Source: an uncultured Collinsella sp. (lineage in GTDB: Bacteria > Actinomycetota > Coriobacteriia > Coriobacteriales > Coriobacteriaceae). Taken from it: a stretch of 6,946 nt of DNA. The notes under the pieces are model-generated. The model saw only the letters and a list, made by a program, of their open reading frames with translations, searched no databases and had not been told where the DNA came from. Below are positions 1-6,898 of the stretch, one piece after another; the first letter of the stretch is position 1, and each line of letters opens with the position of its first letter. The position numbers and the translations under genes are program-made. The stretch is taken from assembly GCA_958407085.1 (NCBI GenBank), contig CATYHY010000072.1:1-6946 (forward strand), written 5' to 3'.

Positions 1-2350
1 ACGGCGAGATTTCACCTCGGTCGAATTTACGGCGGGCGACCTCCGCGATCATGGCTGCGTTATCGGTACAGGCAGACAAGGGCGGCACCGTTACGCGAAT
101 CCCCTGACGCCCAAGCTTCTTGATCATCATCTCGCGCAGATGCGGGTTGGCCGAGACGCCGCCGCCGATGCAGTATTCCTTGCATCCGGTAGCGTGCAAT
201 GCGTTTTTGGCCTTCTTGTACTGCACGTCAAAGACAGCTGCCTCAAACGAAGCTGCCAGATCGGGCAGGTGAATCGTGCGCCCGGCCTTGGTCTCCTGCT
301 CGATGTAGAGCGTCACGGCCGTTTTAAGGCCCGAAAGCGAGAAACGATAGTCTCCCCTGCTGTTGAGCGCACGGGGGAAATCAATCGCGCGGGGATTGCC
401 TGTCTCGGCCAGCTTGGAAATGATGGGGCCACCGGGATAGCCCAGGCCCAGCGCCTTGGCCACCTTGTCGAAGGCCTCGCCCACGGCGTCGTCGAGCGTC
501 TCACCGAGCACCTCGTAGTCGCCCCACGCCTTCACGTGCACGAGCATGGTGTGCCCGCCCGAGACAAGCGTGAAGATGAACGGCGGCTTGAGGTCGGGCT
601 GCGCCAACAGGTTGGCAAACAGGTGCCCCTCCAGATGGTTGACGCATACGAGCGGCTTGCCGGCAGCGTAGGCAAAGCCTTTGGCAAAGGCAACGCCCAC
701 CACGAGGGCGCCCACCAGGCCCGGACCCTGTGTCACGCCCACGGCGGCAAGCTCGCTGGGGGCAATGGCTCCACCCTCAAGACCAAGCGATGCTGCGGCA
801 TCCTCGAGCGCCGCATCCACGACACTCACAATCACCTCAACGTGTTTGCGCGAGGCGATCTCGGGCACCACGCCGCCAAAGCGGGCATGAAAATCAATCT
901 GTGTCGACACCTGGTTGGCCAGCATATTGCCATCCGCATCGATAATCGCCACGGCCGTCTCGTCGCAGGAACTCTCGATAGCGAGCACTAGGCGGCGGCG
1001 CTCAATTTCGGCACGCTCCCCCTCGGAGCGCCCAGGCGCAGGCAGCGGCCATACGCGCTGCTCTGCCGCCGTCGGCTCGGGCGAAGCATTGTCGACCGGA
1101 AGCACGAGGGGCAGCGGAGCCGTCATGACGATGGCATCCTTGCCGGCACCATAGTAGCCGCGGCGACGGCCAGCCTCGGTAAAGCCCAGAGCGTTATAAA
1201 GCGCAATCGCTCCCTCGTTGCCGTCCTCGACCTCGAGCGAAGCCGTGGTGCAGCCGAGCATCTGGGCATCATAGCTCACGTGCGACAGCAGTTTGCGGGC
1301 AATGCCCTCACGGCGATGTACCGGGTCGACGGCGACATCCAGAATCTGCACATCACCGTCCACGACCATACCGCCGGCAAGGCCCAGCAGCTTGCCGTCG
1401 TCGTGTGCTACCCACCAACTACGCGGCACAGCGACGTCCTCGCCCAGTTCGGACAGGAACATGCCCGGCGTCCACGCCTCGTGTCCGGCACCTTCAAAGC
1501 AGGCAGCCTCCAGCGCGCTCGCGCCCTCGGCATCCGCCGCGCCCATGGGACGGAACTGCAGATGACGACCGGCGAGCTCATCGGCAACGCCCGTAATTTC
1601 ACTCTGCGCACTCTCGGCAAGACCAAGACGCTTGCGCTCGTTTTCCTCGGCATCCGAAAGGCGCGTGTAAATCGGCAGGACGCGAGCCGGATCGCCGTCA
1701 CCCGCAGCGTGCGCGAGCAGCAAGCCCTCGCCCGAAGGCCACCACAGGTCGCGCTCCACGCAGCGGGCGGTCTCGTCCTCACCCAGCAGCTTGCCATAGC
1801 GCACGAGACCGTCACCGGTCAGCTGAACCTGGTCCCAGTCCGCCGCTTGGCGCCACTCATCGAGCGCCACGGCGGTCTTGACCACGTGTTCGCGCTCAAA
1901 TTGGCGCTCGGGACCCTCATCGACCAGCATATACAGCGCCGGATATACCTCACCGCGCATAGCATCGGCCAAGATACCAAGCTTGCCGCGCACGCCAGCC
2001 TTCCACGCCGTCCAAGCGCAAGCGTCGAGCGTCGACACGCCCAGCAGCGGAACATTGGCACCACGCGCGAGGCCCTTGGCAGTGGAGATGCCGATACGCA
2101 CACCCGTAAACGACCCCGGGCCGCGGCCGACCACGTAGTAACCAACATCGCTGCGATCCAGACCGGCTTGAGCCAGCACGCCATCAACGGTATTCACGAG
2201 CTCAACGTTGGCGTGGCGGCGACACATGTGGTCGCCACTCACGAGCTTCGTCTCGCCCGTCTGTCCATCAATCCAGCTTGCCGCGCAGGCAAGCATGTCG
2301 GTCGAGGTATCGAGCGCCACCACCAGCGCGTTGTCGTTATGCAAGCTCAT
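1..2350 (-). CDS. tsaB-rimI-tsaD: TsaB-RimI-TsaD fusion protein: tRNA t6A37 threonylcarbamoyltransferase with S18 N-acetyltransferase domain (3' end beyond window)
   Basis: An uninterrupted minus-strand frame of 783 codons starts at ATG 2350-2348 and leaves the window at base 1. Residues about 1-235 are TsaB, the non-catalytic partner of TsaD: VALDTST near residue 11, signature GPGSFTG at 77-83, and the C-terminal PIYTRL at 226. Residues about 264-412 are a RimI-type GNAT acetyltransferase, the family that acetylates the N-terminus of ribosomal protein S18: acetyl-CoA loop RREGIA at 346-351, then LEVEDGNEGAIALYNALGF at 372-390 and a Tyr pair at 399-400. A charged, Pro-rich linker leads to TsaD from about residue 454 (LVLAIESSCDETAVA). 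TsaD transfers the threonylcarbamoyl group to A37 of ANN-decoding tRNAs; its metal ligands are visible as H572 and H576 (NHLEGH) and D763 (TDNAAMIA), with SGGHT at 597-601. Compared with the usual TsaD of about 340 residues, perhaps 15-30 C-terminal residues lie off the edge. The start overlaps tsaE by 14 bases; an AAGG lies 9 bases upstream. Domain calls are firm. That all three activities work as one chain is inference. Confidence 0.95.
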   Translation of the reverse strand, partial: MSLHNDNALVVALDTSTDMLACAASWIDGQTGETKLVSGDHMCRRHANVELVNTVDGVLAQAGLDRSDVGYYVVGRGPGSFTGVRIGISTAKGLARGANVPLLGVSTLDACAWTAWKAGVRGKLGILADAMRGEVYPALYMLVDEGPERQFEREHVVKTAVALDEWRQAADWDQVQLTGDGLVRYGKLLGEDETARCVERDLWWPSGEGLLLAHAAGDGDPARVLPIYTRLSDAEENERKRLGLAESAQSEITGVADELAGRHLQFRPMGAADAEGASALEAACFEGAGHEAWTPGMFLSELGEDVAVPRSWWVAHDDGKLLGLAGGMVVDGDVQILDVAVDPVHRREGIARKLLSHVSYDAQMLGCTTASLEVEDGNEGAIALYNALGFTEAGRRRGYYGAGKDAIVMTAPLPLVLPVDNASPEPTAAEQRVWPLPAPGRSEGERAEIERRRLVLAIESSCDETAVAIIDADGNMLANQVSTQIDFHARFGGVVPEIASRKHVEVIVSVVDAALEDAAASLGLEGGAIAPSELAAVGVTQGPGLVGALVVGVAFAKGFAYAAGKPLVCVNHLEGHLFANLLAQPDLKPPFIFTLVSGGHTMLVHVKAWGDYEVLGETLDDAVGEAFDKVAKALGLGYPGGPIISKLAETGNPRAIDFPRALNSRGDYRFSLSGLKTAVTLYIEQETKAGRTIHLPDLAASFEAAVFDVQYKKAKNALHATGCKEYCIGGGVSANPHLREMMIKKLGRQGIRVTVPPLSACTDNAAMIAEVARRKFDRGEISP

Positions 2351-2843
2351 CTTGTACAGCCTTATCAATCAAATGGGAAAGCTCCATTGCGCGGTCACCG
2401 TGCGCCTCAAGCGTTATCGTTCGCACATCGCTGTCGCCCTCATCACGCTTGAGCGTCACCGAAAGATACTCATCCGTCAGCTCGTCCTGGAATTGTTCGC
2501 CCCATTCCAGCAGGCAAGCACCCTCATAGCCCAGCACATCGAAAATGCCCGTATCCTCGAGCTCGTAGGCATGCTCCAGGCGGTATAGATCAAAGTGAAA
2601 CAGCGGAATACGACCTTGATCGTGAACGGCCATGAGCGCAAACGTAGGGCTCGTAACCATATGCCCATCGCCCAGCCCGCGCGAGACGCCCTTGGTAAAG
2701 TGAGTTTTGCCCACTCCCAGGCCACCGGTCAGGATGAGCACATCGCCGTCCTCAAGGCACGGTGCAATTAGCTCGCCAAAGTACTCCGTATCGGCAGCGC
2801 AAGTCGTTTTGTAAGTACCTACCCCCAGGCGCTCCAGGGACAT
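2337..2843 (-). CDS. tsaE: TsaE, tRNA threonylcarbamoyladenosine biosynthesis ATPase
   Basis: 168 residues, close to the family's usual 150-160. TsaE is a cytoplasmic P-loop ATPase that binds TsaB-TsaD and is needed for multiple rounds of t6A synthesis. The Walker A motif is GGLGVGKT at residues 40-47. SPTFAL follows at 65-70, HFDLYRL at 83-89 and EWGE at 113-116, all in the order expected for this family. The ATG at 2843 is preceded by AAGGAG at 2854-2849 with a 5-base spacer, so the start is well supported. It lies 12 bases after the glycosylase stop, and its own last 14 bases overlap the start of the TsaB-RimI-TsaD gene. This suggests coupled translation of the partner proteins. Confidence 0.97.
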   Translation of the reverse strand: MSLERLGVGTYKTTCAADTEYFGELIAPCLEDGDVLILTGGLGVGKTHFTKGVSRGLGDGHMVTSPTFALMAVHDQGRIPLFHFDLYRLEHAYELEDTGIFDVLGYEGACLLEWGEQFQDELTDEYLSVTLKRDEGDSDVRTITLEAHGDRAMELSHLIDKAVQDELA

Positions 2844-2855
2844 ATATGCTCCTTA

Positions 2856-3476
2856 TTATTCCGAGGCGTCCTCTGGTGCGGGATGTCGCTCCAGATAGTC
2901 GCCCAGCATCTTAAAGTCTTCCTCCAGCAGCTCCTGCCACGCCGGATTGCGCAGCGCTGCTGCCGGATGGAACGTGGGCATTACTACAAAATGCCCCATC
3001 TGGTGGAACCTGCCGCGCAGCTTAGTAATGCCAATCTCGGTCTTAAGCACAAAGTGCGTCGCGGGGTTGCCGAGCGTCACGATAATATCGGGCCAGATGC
3101 TTCGAATCTGCTCACGCAAAAACGGCGAGCAAGCCAGCACTTCCTCGGGACGCGGATTGCGGTTTCCCGGCGGGCGGCACTTAAGCACGTTGGCAATGTA
3201 GACGTCTTCGCGTTTGAGGCCCGCCAGCGACAAAATGCCGTTGAGGTCCTCGCCTGCCGCCCCCACAAAGGGCTCGCCCTGCAAATCCTCATTGCGGCCC
3301 GGCGCCTCACCAATAAACATCACGCGAGCGCGGGGGTTTCCCACGCCAAACACGATATTGTGACGCGACTGGTAGAGCTGGCAGAGGTGACAATCGCCCA
3401 GAACGGCCTCGATCTCCTCGAGTGCGACCTCACGTGGTGCCTGATGGGTATGGCCGGGGATGTGCATGACGCCCAT
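2856..3476 (-). CDS. Family 4 (UDGa-type) uracil-DNA glycosylase, Fe-S
   Basis: 206 residues. The protein matches the family 4 uracil-DNA glycosylases, monofunctional repair enzymes that remove uracil from DNA and carry a 4Fe-4S cluster. Four cysteines have the family spacing: C29 and C32 (CHLC), C100 (KCRPPGNRNP) and C116 (LACSPFL). The active-site motif GEAPGRNED spans residues 56-64, with FVGAAGE at 70-76. The second uracil-pocket motif, FHPAAALRNP, spans 169-178. The first ATG (3476) is chosen because AGGAG at 3486-3482 lies 5 bases upstream; another Met is at residue 4. This Shine-Dalgarno overlaps the alr stop codon. Older annotations of this family say phage SPO1 DNA polymerase-related protein. 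It has no functional tie to alr or tsaE that I know of, so it is probably carried for co-expression only. Confidence 0.93.
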   Translation of the reverse strand: MGVMHIPGHTHQAPREVALEEIEAVLGDCHLCQLYQSRHNIVFGVGNPRARVMFIGEAPGRNEDLQGEPFVGAAGEDLNGILSLAGLKREDVYIANVLKCRPPGNRNPRPEEVLACSPFLREQIRSIWPDIIVTLGNPATHFVLKTEIGITKLRGRFHQMGHFVVMPTFHPAAALRNPAWQELLEEDFKMLGDYLERHPAPEDASE

Positions 3477-3484
3477 AGCGGCTC

Positions 3485-4630
3485 CTACACGTAGACCTTG
3501 TCGAGACGCATGCCAAAGCCGCAGGCGACCTCGTAGTTAATCGTTCCGCGCAGTCGGGCCATCTCGTCCATAGTGATCTCGGCATCGCCATCGCGGCCGA
3601 CAATGATCATCTCGTCACCATACTCGGCCTCGGGAATCTCGTGTGCCGGGTTGGACTGAATGGCGACCATAAACTGGTCCATGCAGATATTGCCAACCTG
3701 ATGCACGCGCTCGCCGCGATACAGCACATCCATACGATTGGAAAGCGTACGCGATAGGCCGTCGGCATAACCGATCGGCAGCGTGCAGATCTGAACGCGC
3801 GTGCGCGGTACGCGGTAGGTAAAACCGTAGCCCACGCCCTCACCCATCGCAGGGTGTGCCACGCGCGTCACGCGCGCATGGACGCTCATAACGGGATCAA
3901 GCTGCATCACGCGGCCACTCAGCTCGCACGGCTGCATGCCATACAAGCCAACGCCGGCGCGAATCATATCAAAATGCATCGAGGGGTCGAGCATCGAGGA
4001 CGGCGTGTTGGCGCAGTGCACGATACCGCACTCAAAACCCGCATCCTTAATGGCTTGAACGGCCTCGGTAAAGCGCTGACACTGCAGCTTGTAGTCCCAG
4101 CCCGAAGGTTCATCGGCCGTGGCGAAGTGCGTAAATACGCCGTCGCACTGAATACCGCGATGGAAATTAATACCGCGGACAAAGTCGAGCACCTGTGTGT
4201 AGTGTACGCCGATACGATTCATACCCGTCTCGATGGCGAGATGATACTTGCCCACCTTGCCCGCCGCGACGGCACATTCGCCATACGCAAGAGCAAAGTC
4301 AGACGTATAGACCGAGGGCATGATATCAAACTCGAGCAACGTCGGAATGGCCTCGATAGGCGGCTCGCTTAGGATGAGGATGGGTTTCGTGATCCCGCCC
4401 TGTCGGAGCTCAACGCCCTCGTTAACCGTCGCCACGGCAAACATGTCGGCACCGGCCGAATACATGATCTTGGCGCACTCAACAGCTCCATGACCATAAG
4501 CATCGGCCTTGACCACGCAGCACAGGCGCTGACGTGGATTCAACAAGTTCTTATAGGCCCTCGTGTTGCGACGGAGCGCCCCGCGGTCGATCTCGACCCA
4601 GGACCAGCGCGTCAAATCGGCTTTATTCAT
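3485..4630 (-). CDS. alr: Alanine racemase
   Basis: 381 residues, typical length. Alr is a cytoplasmic PLP enzyme that interconverts L- and D-alanine and supplies D-Ala for peptidoglycan. The N-terminal TIM-barrel carries the PLP lysine K41 in VVKADAYGHG (residues 39-48), followed by ETGMNRIGV at 134-142 and MIRAGVGLYG at 222-231 with the PLP-contacting Arg R224. The C-terminal beta domain carries GVGYGFTY (265-272), whose Y268 aligns with the second catalytic base, then LPIGYADGLSR at 284-294 and NICMDQFMV at 314-322. All key residues are present, so the enzyme should be active. The ATG lies only 2 bases after the nnr stop and no strong Shine-Dalgarno is visible (a GGA 9 bases upstream is the best), so translation is probably coupled to nnr. 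Confidence 0.97.
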   Translation of the reverse strand: MNKADLTRWSWVEIDRGALRRNTRAYKNLLNPRQRLCCVVKADAYGHGAVECAKIMYSAGADMFAVATVNEGVELRQGGITKPILILSEPPIEAIPTLLEFDIMPSVYTSDFALAYGECAVAAGKVGKYHLAIETGMNRIGVHYTQVLDFVRGINFHRGIQCDGVFTHFATADEPSGWDYKLQCQRFTEAVQAIKDAGFECGIVHCANTPSSMLDPSMHFDMIRAGVGLYGMQPCELSGRVMQLDPVMSVHARVTRVAHPAMGEGVGYGFTYRVPRTRVQICTLPIGYADGLSRTLSNRMDVLYRGERVHQVGNICMDQFMVAIQSNPAHEIPEAEYGDEMIIVGRDGDAEITMDEMARLRGTINYEVACGFGMRLDKVYV

Positions 4631-4632
4631 GA

Positions 4633-6249
4633 TTAGTCATCCGACCCTTCGTCCATGATTCCCAGATCTTCGAGCGCATCCTTTGCCGCCAGTTCCATGG
4701 CGGGACCGATCAAGTCGATAAGATCGGTCGCGATGACGCTCTTCTCACCATACTCCGTCGCCGCGGCAAAACCGGCGTAGCTGTGAAGTGCGACGGCGTA
4801 CGAATACAGCAACTCCCAACGATCCATCTCGTCGCGCATGGTGGCAAGCGTGCCGGCCAAAATACCCGCGAGAACATCACCTGAACCGGCAGTTGCCAGA
4901 GAAGCCGGACCCGAGAGCGGCAGCAGTACACGCTCAACGCCACAGATAGCCGTCGTCGGCCCTTTGGCAATGACCACCAGATTGTCGGAGCCTGCAGCCC
5001 AGACAACCTTCTGCGCGGCTGCAATCGCGGTACCAAGGTCGTTCACCTCGTCACCGGCAACCAGACGCGAAAGCTCACGATAGTGCGGTGTCATAACCAA
5101 CGGCTGCTCGCGACGATACATCTCGGGGTTACTATCAATACCGTCAATGGCAATCTTAGCAAGGCAGTTGAGTGCATCGGCATCCAAAATAAGCGGTACA
5201 TCAAGCTCGAGCAAGCCCGAAACCACCTGCATAGCGCCGGCAGACGTCGTCATACCGGGACCGCACAGTACGCAGCTGTACTTCTTTGCAATCTCGCACA
5301 CCGTCATGCGCGCAGCGGCGCCAAAGGAGCCGCGGGAATCAGACGGAATAGCAAAGACGGGAATCGAAGGAAGTGCAATGCGAATAAGATTAGCGCAGGC
5401 GTCAGGAGCCGCGACTGCCACGTAACCAGCACCCGCGCGAGCTGCAGACTTGGCCGCCATAATGGCAGCACCAGGATATTGTGCAGATCCGGCGACAATA
5501 AGCACAGAGCCACGGGAATACTTATCGATATTCGTAGGTAGTGGGGCAAAGTAATCAACTAAGTCACCGGGCTCGACAATCTCGGCGGCGTGGTCGACAT
5601 CATCGATGACCTCGTCAAGACGGTCGTAAAGATTGCCGCAGATCAAATCGCCAGCATACTCAGGGCCATCAGCGCTATACAGACCAATCTTGGGCGCAAT
5701 CATCGTCACCGTATGTTCGGCACGAATGCAGTCGTCATCAACAACGCCCGTCTCGGCATTCAGGCCCGAGGGGACATCAATGGATACGACACAATCGGCG
5801 CATTCATTGACCGTAGGAATCCAGATGGAGAACGGCGCACGCAGATTCCCATGGAAACCGGTACCAAAAATGGCATCGACAACAACATCGGCCTTATCGA
5901 TCAAAACCTCGAGTTCGTCACGCGAGGGGCCGACGCAAACGTGCACATCGCGGCCGGCAGTACGACGAGCAACATGACGTGCCAGAGCAGCAGGAATCTC
6001 ATCCGGCTCAACCGGAGAAACGATATCGACGTCCACACCCTTATGGCTCAGGATATCGGCGGCAACCCAACCGTCGCCGCCATTATTACCAAAACCGACC
6101 AGAACGAGAACCCGATCGGGATTGAGCTTCAAGACCTCGTTGGCGGCAAACTCACCCGCTAGCTCCATAAGCTCGGCCTTCGAAGTCCCTTCGCGTTCGA
6201 TGATATCCTCGAGACGAACGACTTCTTCGGTACTCAAAACCGGTTTCAT
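4633..6249 (-). CDS. nnr: Bifunctional NAD(P)HX epimerase / ADP-dependent NAD(P)HX dehydratase
   Basis: 538 residues, two fused domains as is common in bacteria. The protein repairs hydrated NADH and NADPH: the epimerase interconverts S and R forms, and the dehydratase restores the cofactor using ADP. The N-terminal YjeF_N-type epimerase (about 1-215) shows GFGNNGGDG at 52-60, VDAIFGTG at 124-131 and SIDVPSGLN at 156-164 with catalytic-type D158. The C-terminal ribokinase-like dehydratase (about 235-520) shows KYSRGSVLIVAGS at 243-255, DADALN at 356-361, TPHYRELSRL at 387-396, KGPTT at 429-433 and the hallmark TAGSGDVLAGIL at 453-464 with D458 as the likely catalytic base. TPHYRE departs from the common TPHPGE. 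The ATG directly follows the acpS TAG with no gap; AGGAG at 6259-6255 lies 5 bases upstream, inside the end of acpS. Confidence 0.96.
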   Translation of the reverse strand: MKPVLSTEEVVRLEDIIEREGTSKAELMELAGEFAANEVLKLNPDRVLVLVGFGNNGGDGWVAADILSHKGVDVDIVSPVEPDEIPAALARHVARRTAGRDVHVCVGPSRDELEVLIDKADVVVDAIFGTGFHGNLRAPFSIWIPTVNECADCVVSIDVPSGLNAETGVVDDDCIRAEHTVTMIAPKIGLYSADGPEYAGDLICGNLYDRLDEVIDDVDHAAEIVEPGDLVDYFAPLPTNIDKYSRGSVLIVAGSAQYPGAAIMAAKSAARAGAGYVAVAAPDACANLIRIALPSIPVFAIPSDSRGSFGAAARMTVCEIAKKYSCVLCGPGMTTSAGAMQVVSGLLELDVPLILDADALNCLAKIAIDGIDSNPEMYRREQPLVMTPHYRELSRLVAGDEVNDLGTAIAAAQKVVWAAGSDNLVVIAKGPTTAICGVERVLLPLSGPASLATAGSGDVLAGILAGTLATMRDEMDRWELLYSYAVALHSYAGFAAATEYGEKSVIATDLIDLIGPAMELAAKDALEDLGIMDEGSDD

Positions 6250-6789
6250 CTATGCTCCTAGCGTATCTTGCGAAGCATCGCCCAGGTGCTCCGTCAATGC
6301 TGAATTCTGCAGCTGCTCAAGCTCATCTAAAACAGAGCGAGCCTCTTTAAATGTCTGCGCTACGCGTTTCTTGGTGCTCACCTTTTCATCTTTTGGCTTA
6401 GGCCGAGCATCTTCGGTAATCGCGATGGCATTCGCAACGGCTAAGTCTCCTGTAAGCGTAATGGAAAGAGCGACCTCAACAACACCCAGCTCATGAGCGA
6501 TCTCGAGTGCACGGCCCGAAAGCAGCGCCTTCGGTTTGCCGAGTTTATCACGCGTTACCGAAACATCCTTGCGACCCACGCCTTGACTAAAACCCGTGCC
6601 GAGAGCTTTAAGCACCGCCTCGCGCGAAGCAAAGCGGCTCGCATAGTGAGCAGCGGGACGCGATGATACATCGCAATACGCACGCTCTTCTTCGGTAAAC
6701 ACACGCCGAGCAAACGACGGCGTCTTTTCAAGAATTGATTTCATCCGGGAAATCTCGACGATATCAACGCCGATACCAGCTTCAGCCAT
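6250..6789 (-). CDS. acpS: Holo-[acyl-carrier-protein] synthase with C-terminal extension
   Basis: 179 residues from the ATG at 6789. AcpS transfers 4'-phosphopantetheine from CoA to a serine of acyl carrier protein, activating it for fatty-acid synthesis. GIGVDIVEI at residues 5-13 holds the Mg-binding D9; FTEEERAYC at 31-39 and RFASREAVLKALGTG at 52-66, with Mg-ligand-type E57 and catalytic-type K61, are classic. The later conserved segment usually reads SIxH, but here it is SITLTGDLAVANA (109-121), with Leu at 112 where many family members have His. The family is normally about 120-130 residues; here about 50 extra residues (127-179) form a Lys/Glu-rich tail, possibly helical (FKEARSVLDELEQLQ at 147-161). 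An in-frame ATG at 6801 is rejected because GGAGGTGA lies between the two ATGs. It is the first gene of the operon. Confidence 0.93.
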   Translation of the reverse strand: MAEAGIGVDIVEISRMKSILEKTPSFARRVFTEEERAYCDVSSRPAAHYASRFASREAVLKALGTGFSQGVGRKDVSVTRDKLGKPKALLSGRALEIAHELGVVEVALSITLTGDLAVANAIAITEDARPKPKDEKVSTKKRVAQTFKEARSVLDELEQLQNSALTEHLGDASQDTLGA

Positions 6790-6791
6790 GT

Positions 6792-6799
6792 TCACCTCC
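6792..6799 (-). promoter_or_regulatory. Shine-Dalgarno that sets the acpS start
   Basis: GGAGGTGA, an almost perfect anti-16S match, has its GGAGG core 5 bases before the ATG at 6789. It overlaps the upstream in-frame ATG at 6801-6799, which has no ribosome binding site of its own. The acpS protein therefore begins MAEAGIGVD rather than MEVNMAEAG. Confidence 0.9.
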
Positions 6800-6818
6800 A
6801 TATCGCACAGACTAAGTT

Positions 6819-6848
6819 ATTGTAGCCCGTTCGCAGAAGATGCGACAA
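6819..6848 (-). promoter_or_regulatory. Candidate sigma-A promoter P1 for the acpS operon
   Basis: The -35-like TTGTCG (6848-6843) and the -10-like TACAAT (6824-6819) are separated by 18 bases. TACAAT matches TATAAT at 5 of 6 positions and the -35 matches TTGACA at 4 of 6. Transcription would begin near 6812, giving a leader of about 20 bases before acpS. The spacer contains most of a small inverted repeat, TCGCA-TCTTC-TGCGA. This is prediction from motif and position only. Confidence 0.55.
6831..6845. repeat. Short inverted repeat in the acpS promoter region
   Basis: On the minus strand TCGCA (6845-6841), a 5-base gap TCTTC and TGCGA (6835-6831) form a perfect 5-bp dyad between the -35 and -10 of candidate promoter P1. 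Such a position would suit a repressor site, but a dyad this short can also occur by chance, and I recognise no regulator for it. Confidence 0.3.
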
Positions 6849-6854
6849 ACGAGG

Positions 6855-6884
6855 GTTATAAAACACAGCTACTATGTGAGACAA
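6855..6884 (-). promoter_or_regulatory. Candidate upstream promoter P2 for the acpS operon
   Basis: TTGTCT (6884-6879) and TATAAC (6860-6855) are spaced by 18 bases, the same geometry and nearly the same -35 as P1, 36 bases further upstream. The -10 matches consensus at 5 of 6 positions. It begins about 15 bases after the terminator of the incoming transcript. P1 and P2 may act as tandem promoters, or only one may be used. Confidence 0.4.
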
Positions 6885-6898
6885 AAGCCCGTAAACGC

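Noticed and set aside
140..991. Plus-strand open frame of 283 codons
   Set aside because: It is antisense to the TsaD domain, which shows intact metal-binding and signature motifs in the minus frame. The His/Arg-rich product looks like a codon-bias shadow.
1280..2452. Plus-strand open frame of 390 codons
   Set aside because: It lies fully opposite the TsaB-RimI-TsaD and tsaE coding frames, whose conserved motifs explain the sequence. Long antisense frames are expected in GC-rich coding DNA, and its product has no recognisable motif.
3854..4372. Plus-strand open frame of 172 codons opposite alr
   Set aside because: Alr is full length with all catalytic residues. The opposite frame has no family resemblance.
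5083..6162. Two plus-strand frames (5083-5541, 5590-6162) opposite nnr
   Set aside because: The minus-strand NnrE-NnrD motifs cover the region without a break, and the antisense products resemble nothing I know.
6250..6801. acpS starting at ATG 6801
   Set aside because: That ATG has no upstream ribosome binding site and is overlapped by the Shine-Dalgarno serving the ATG at 6789.
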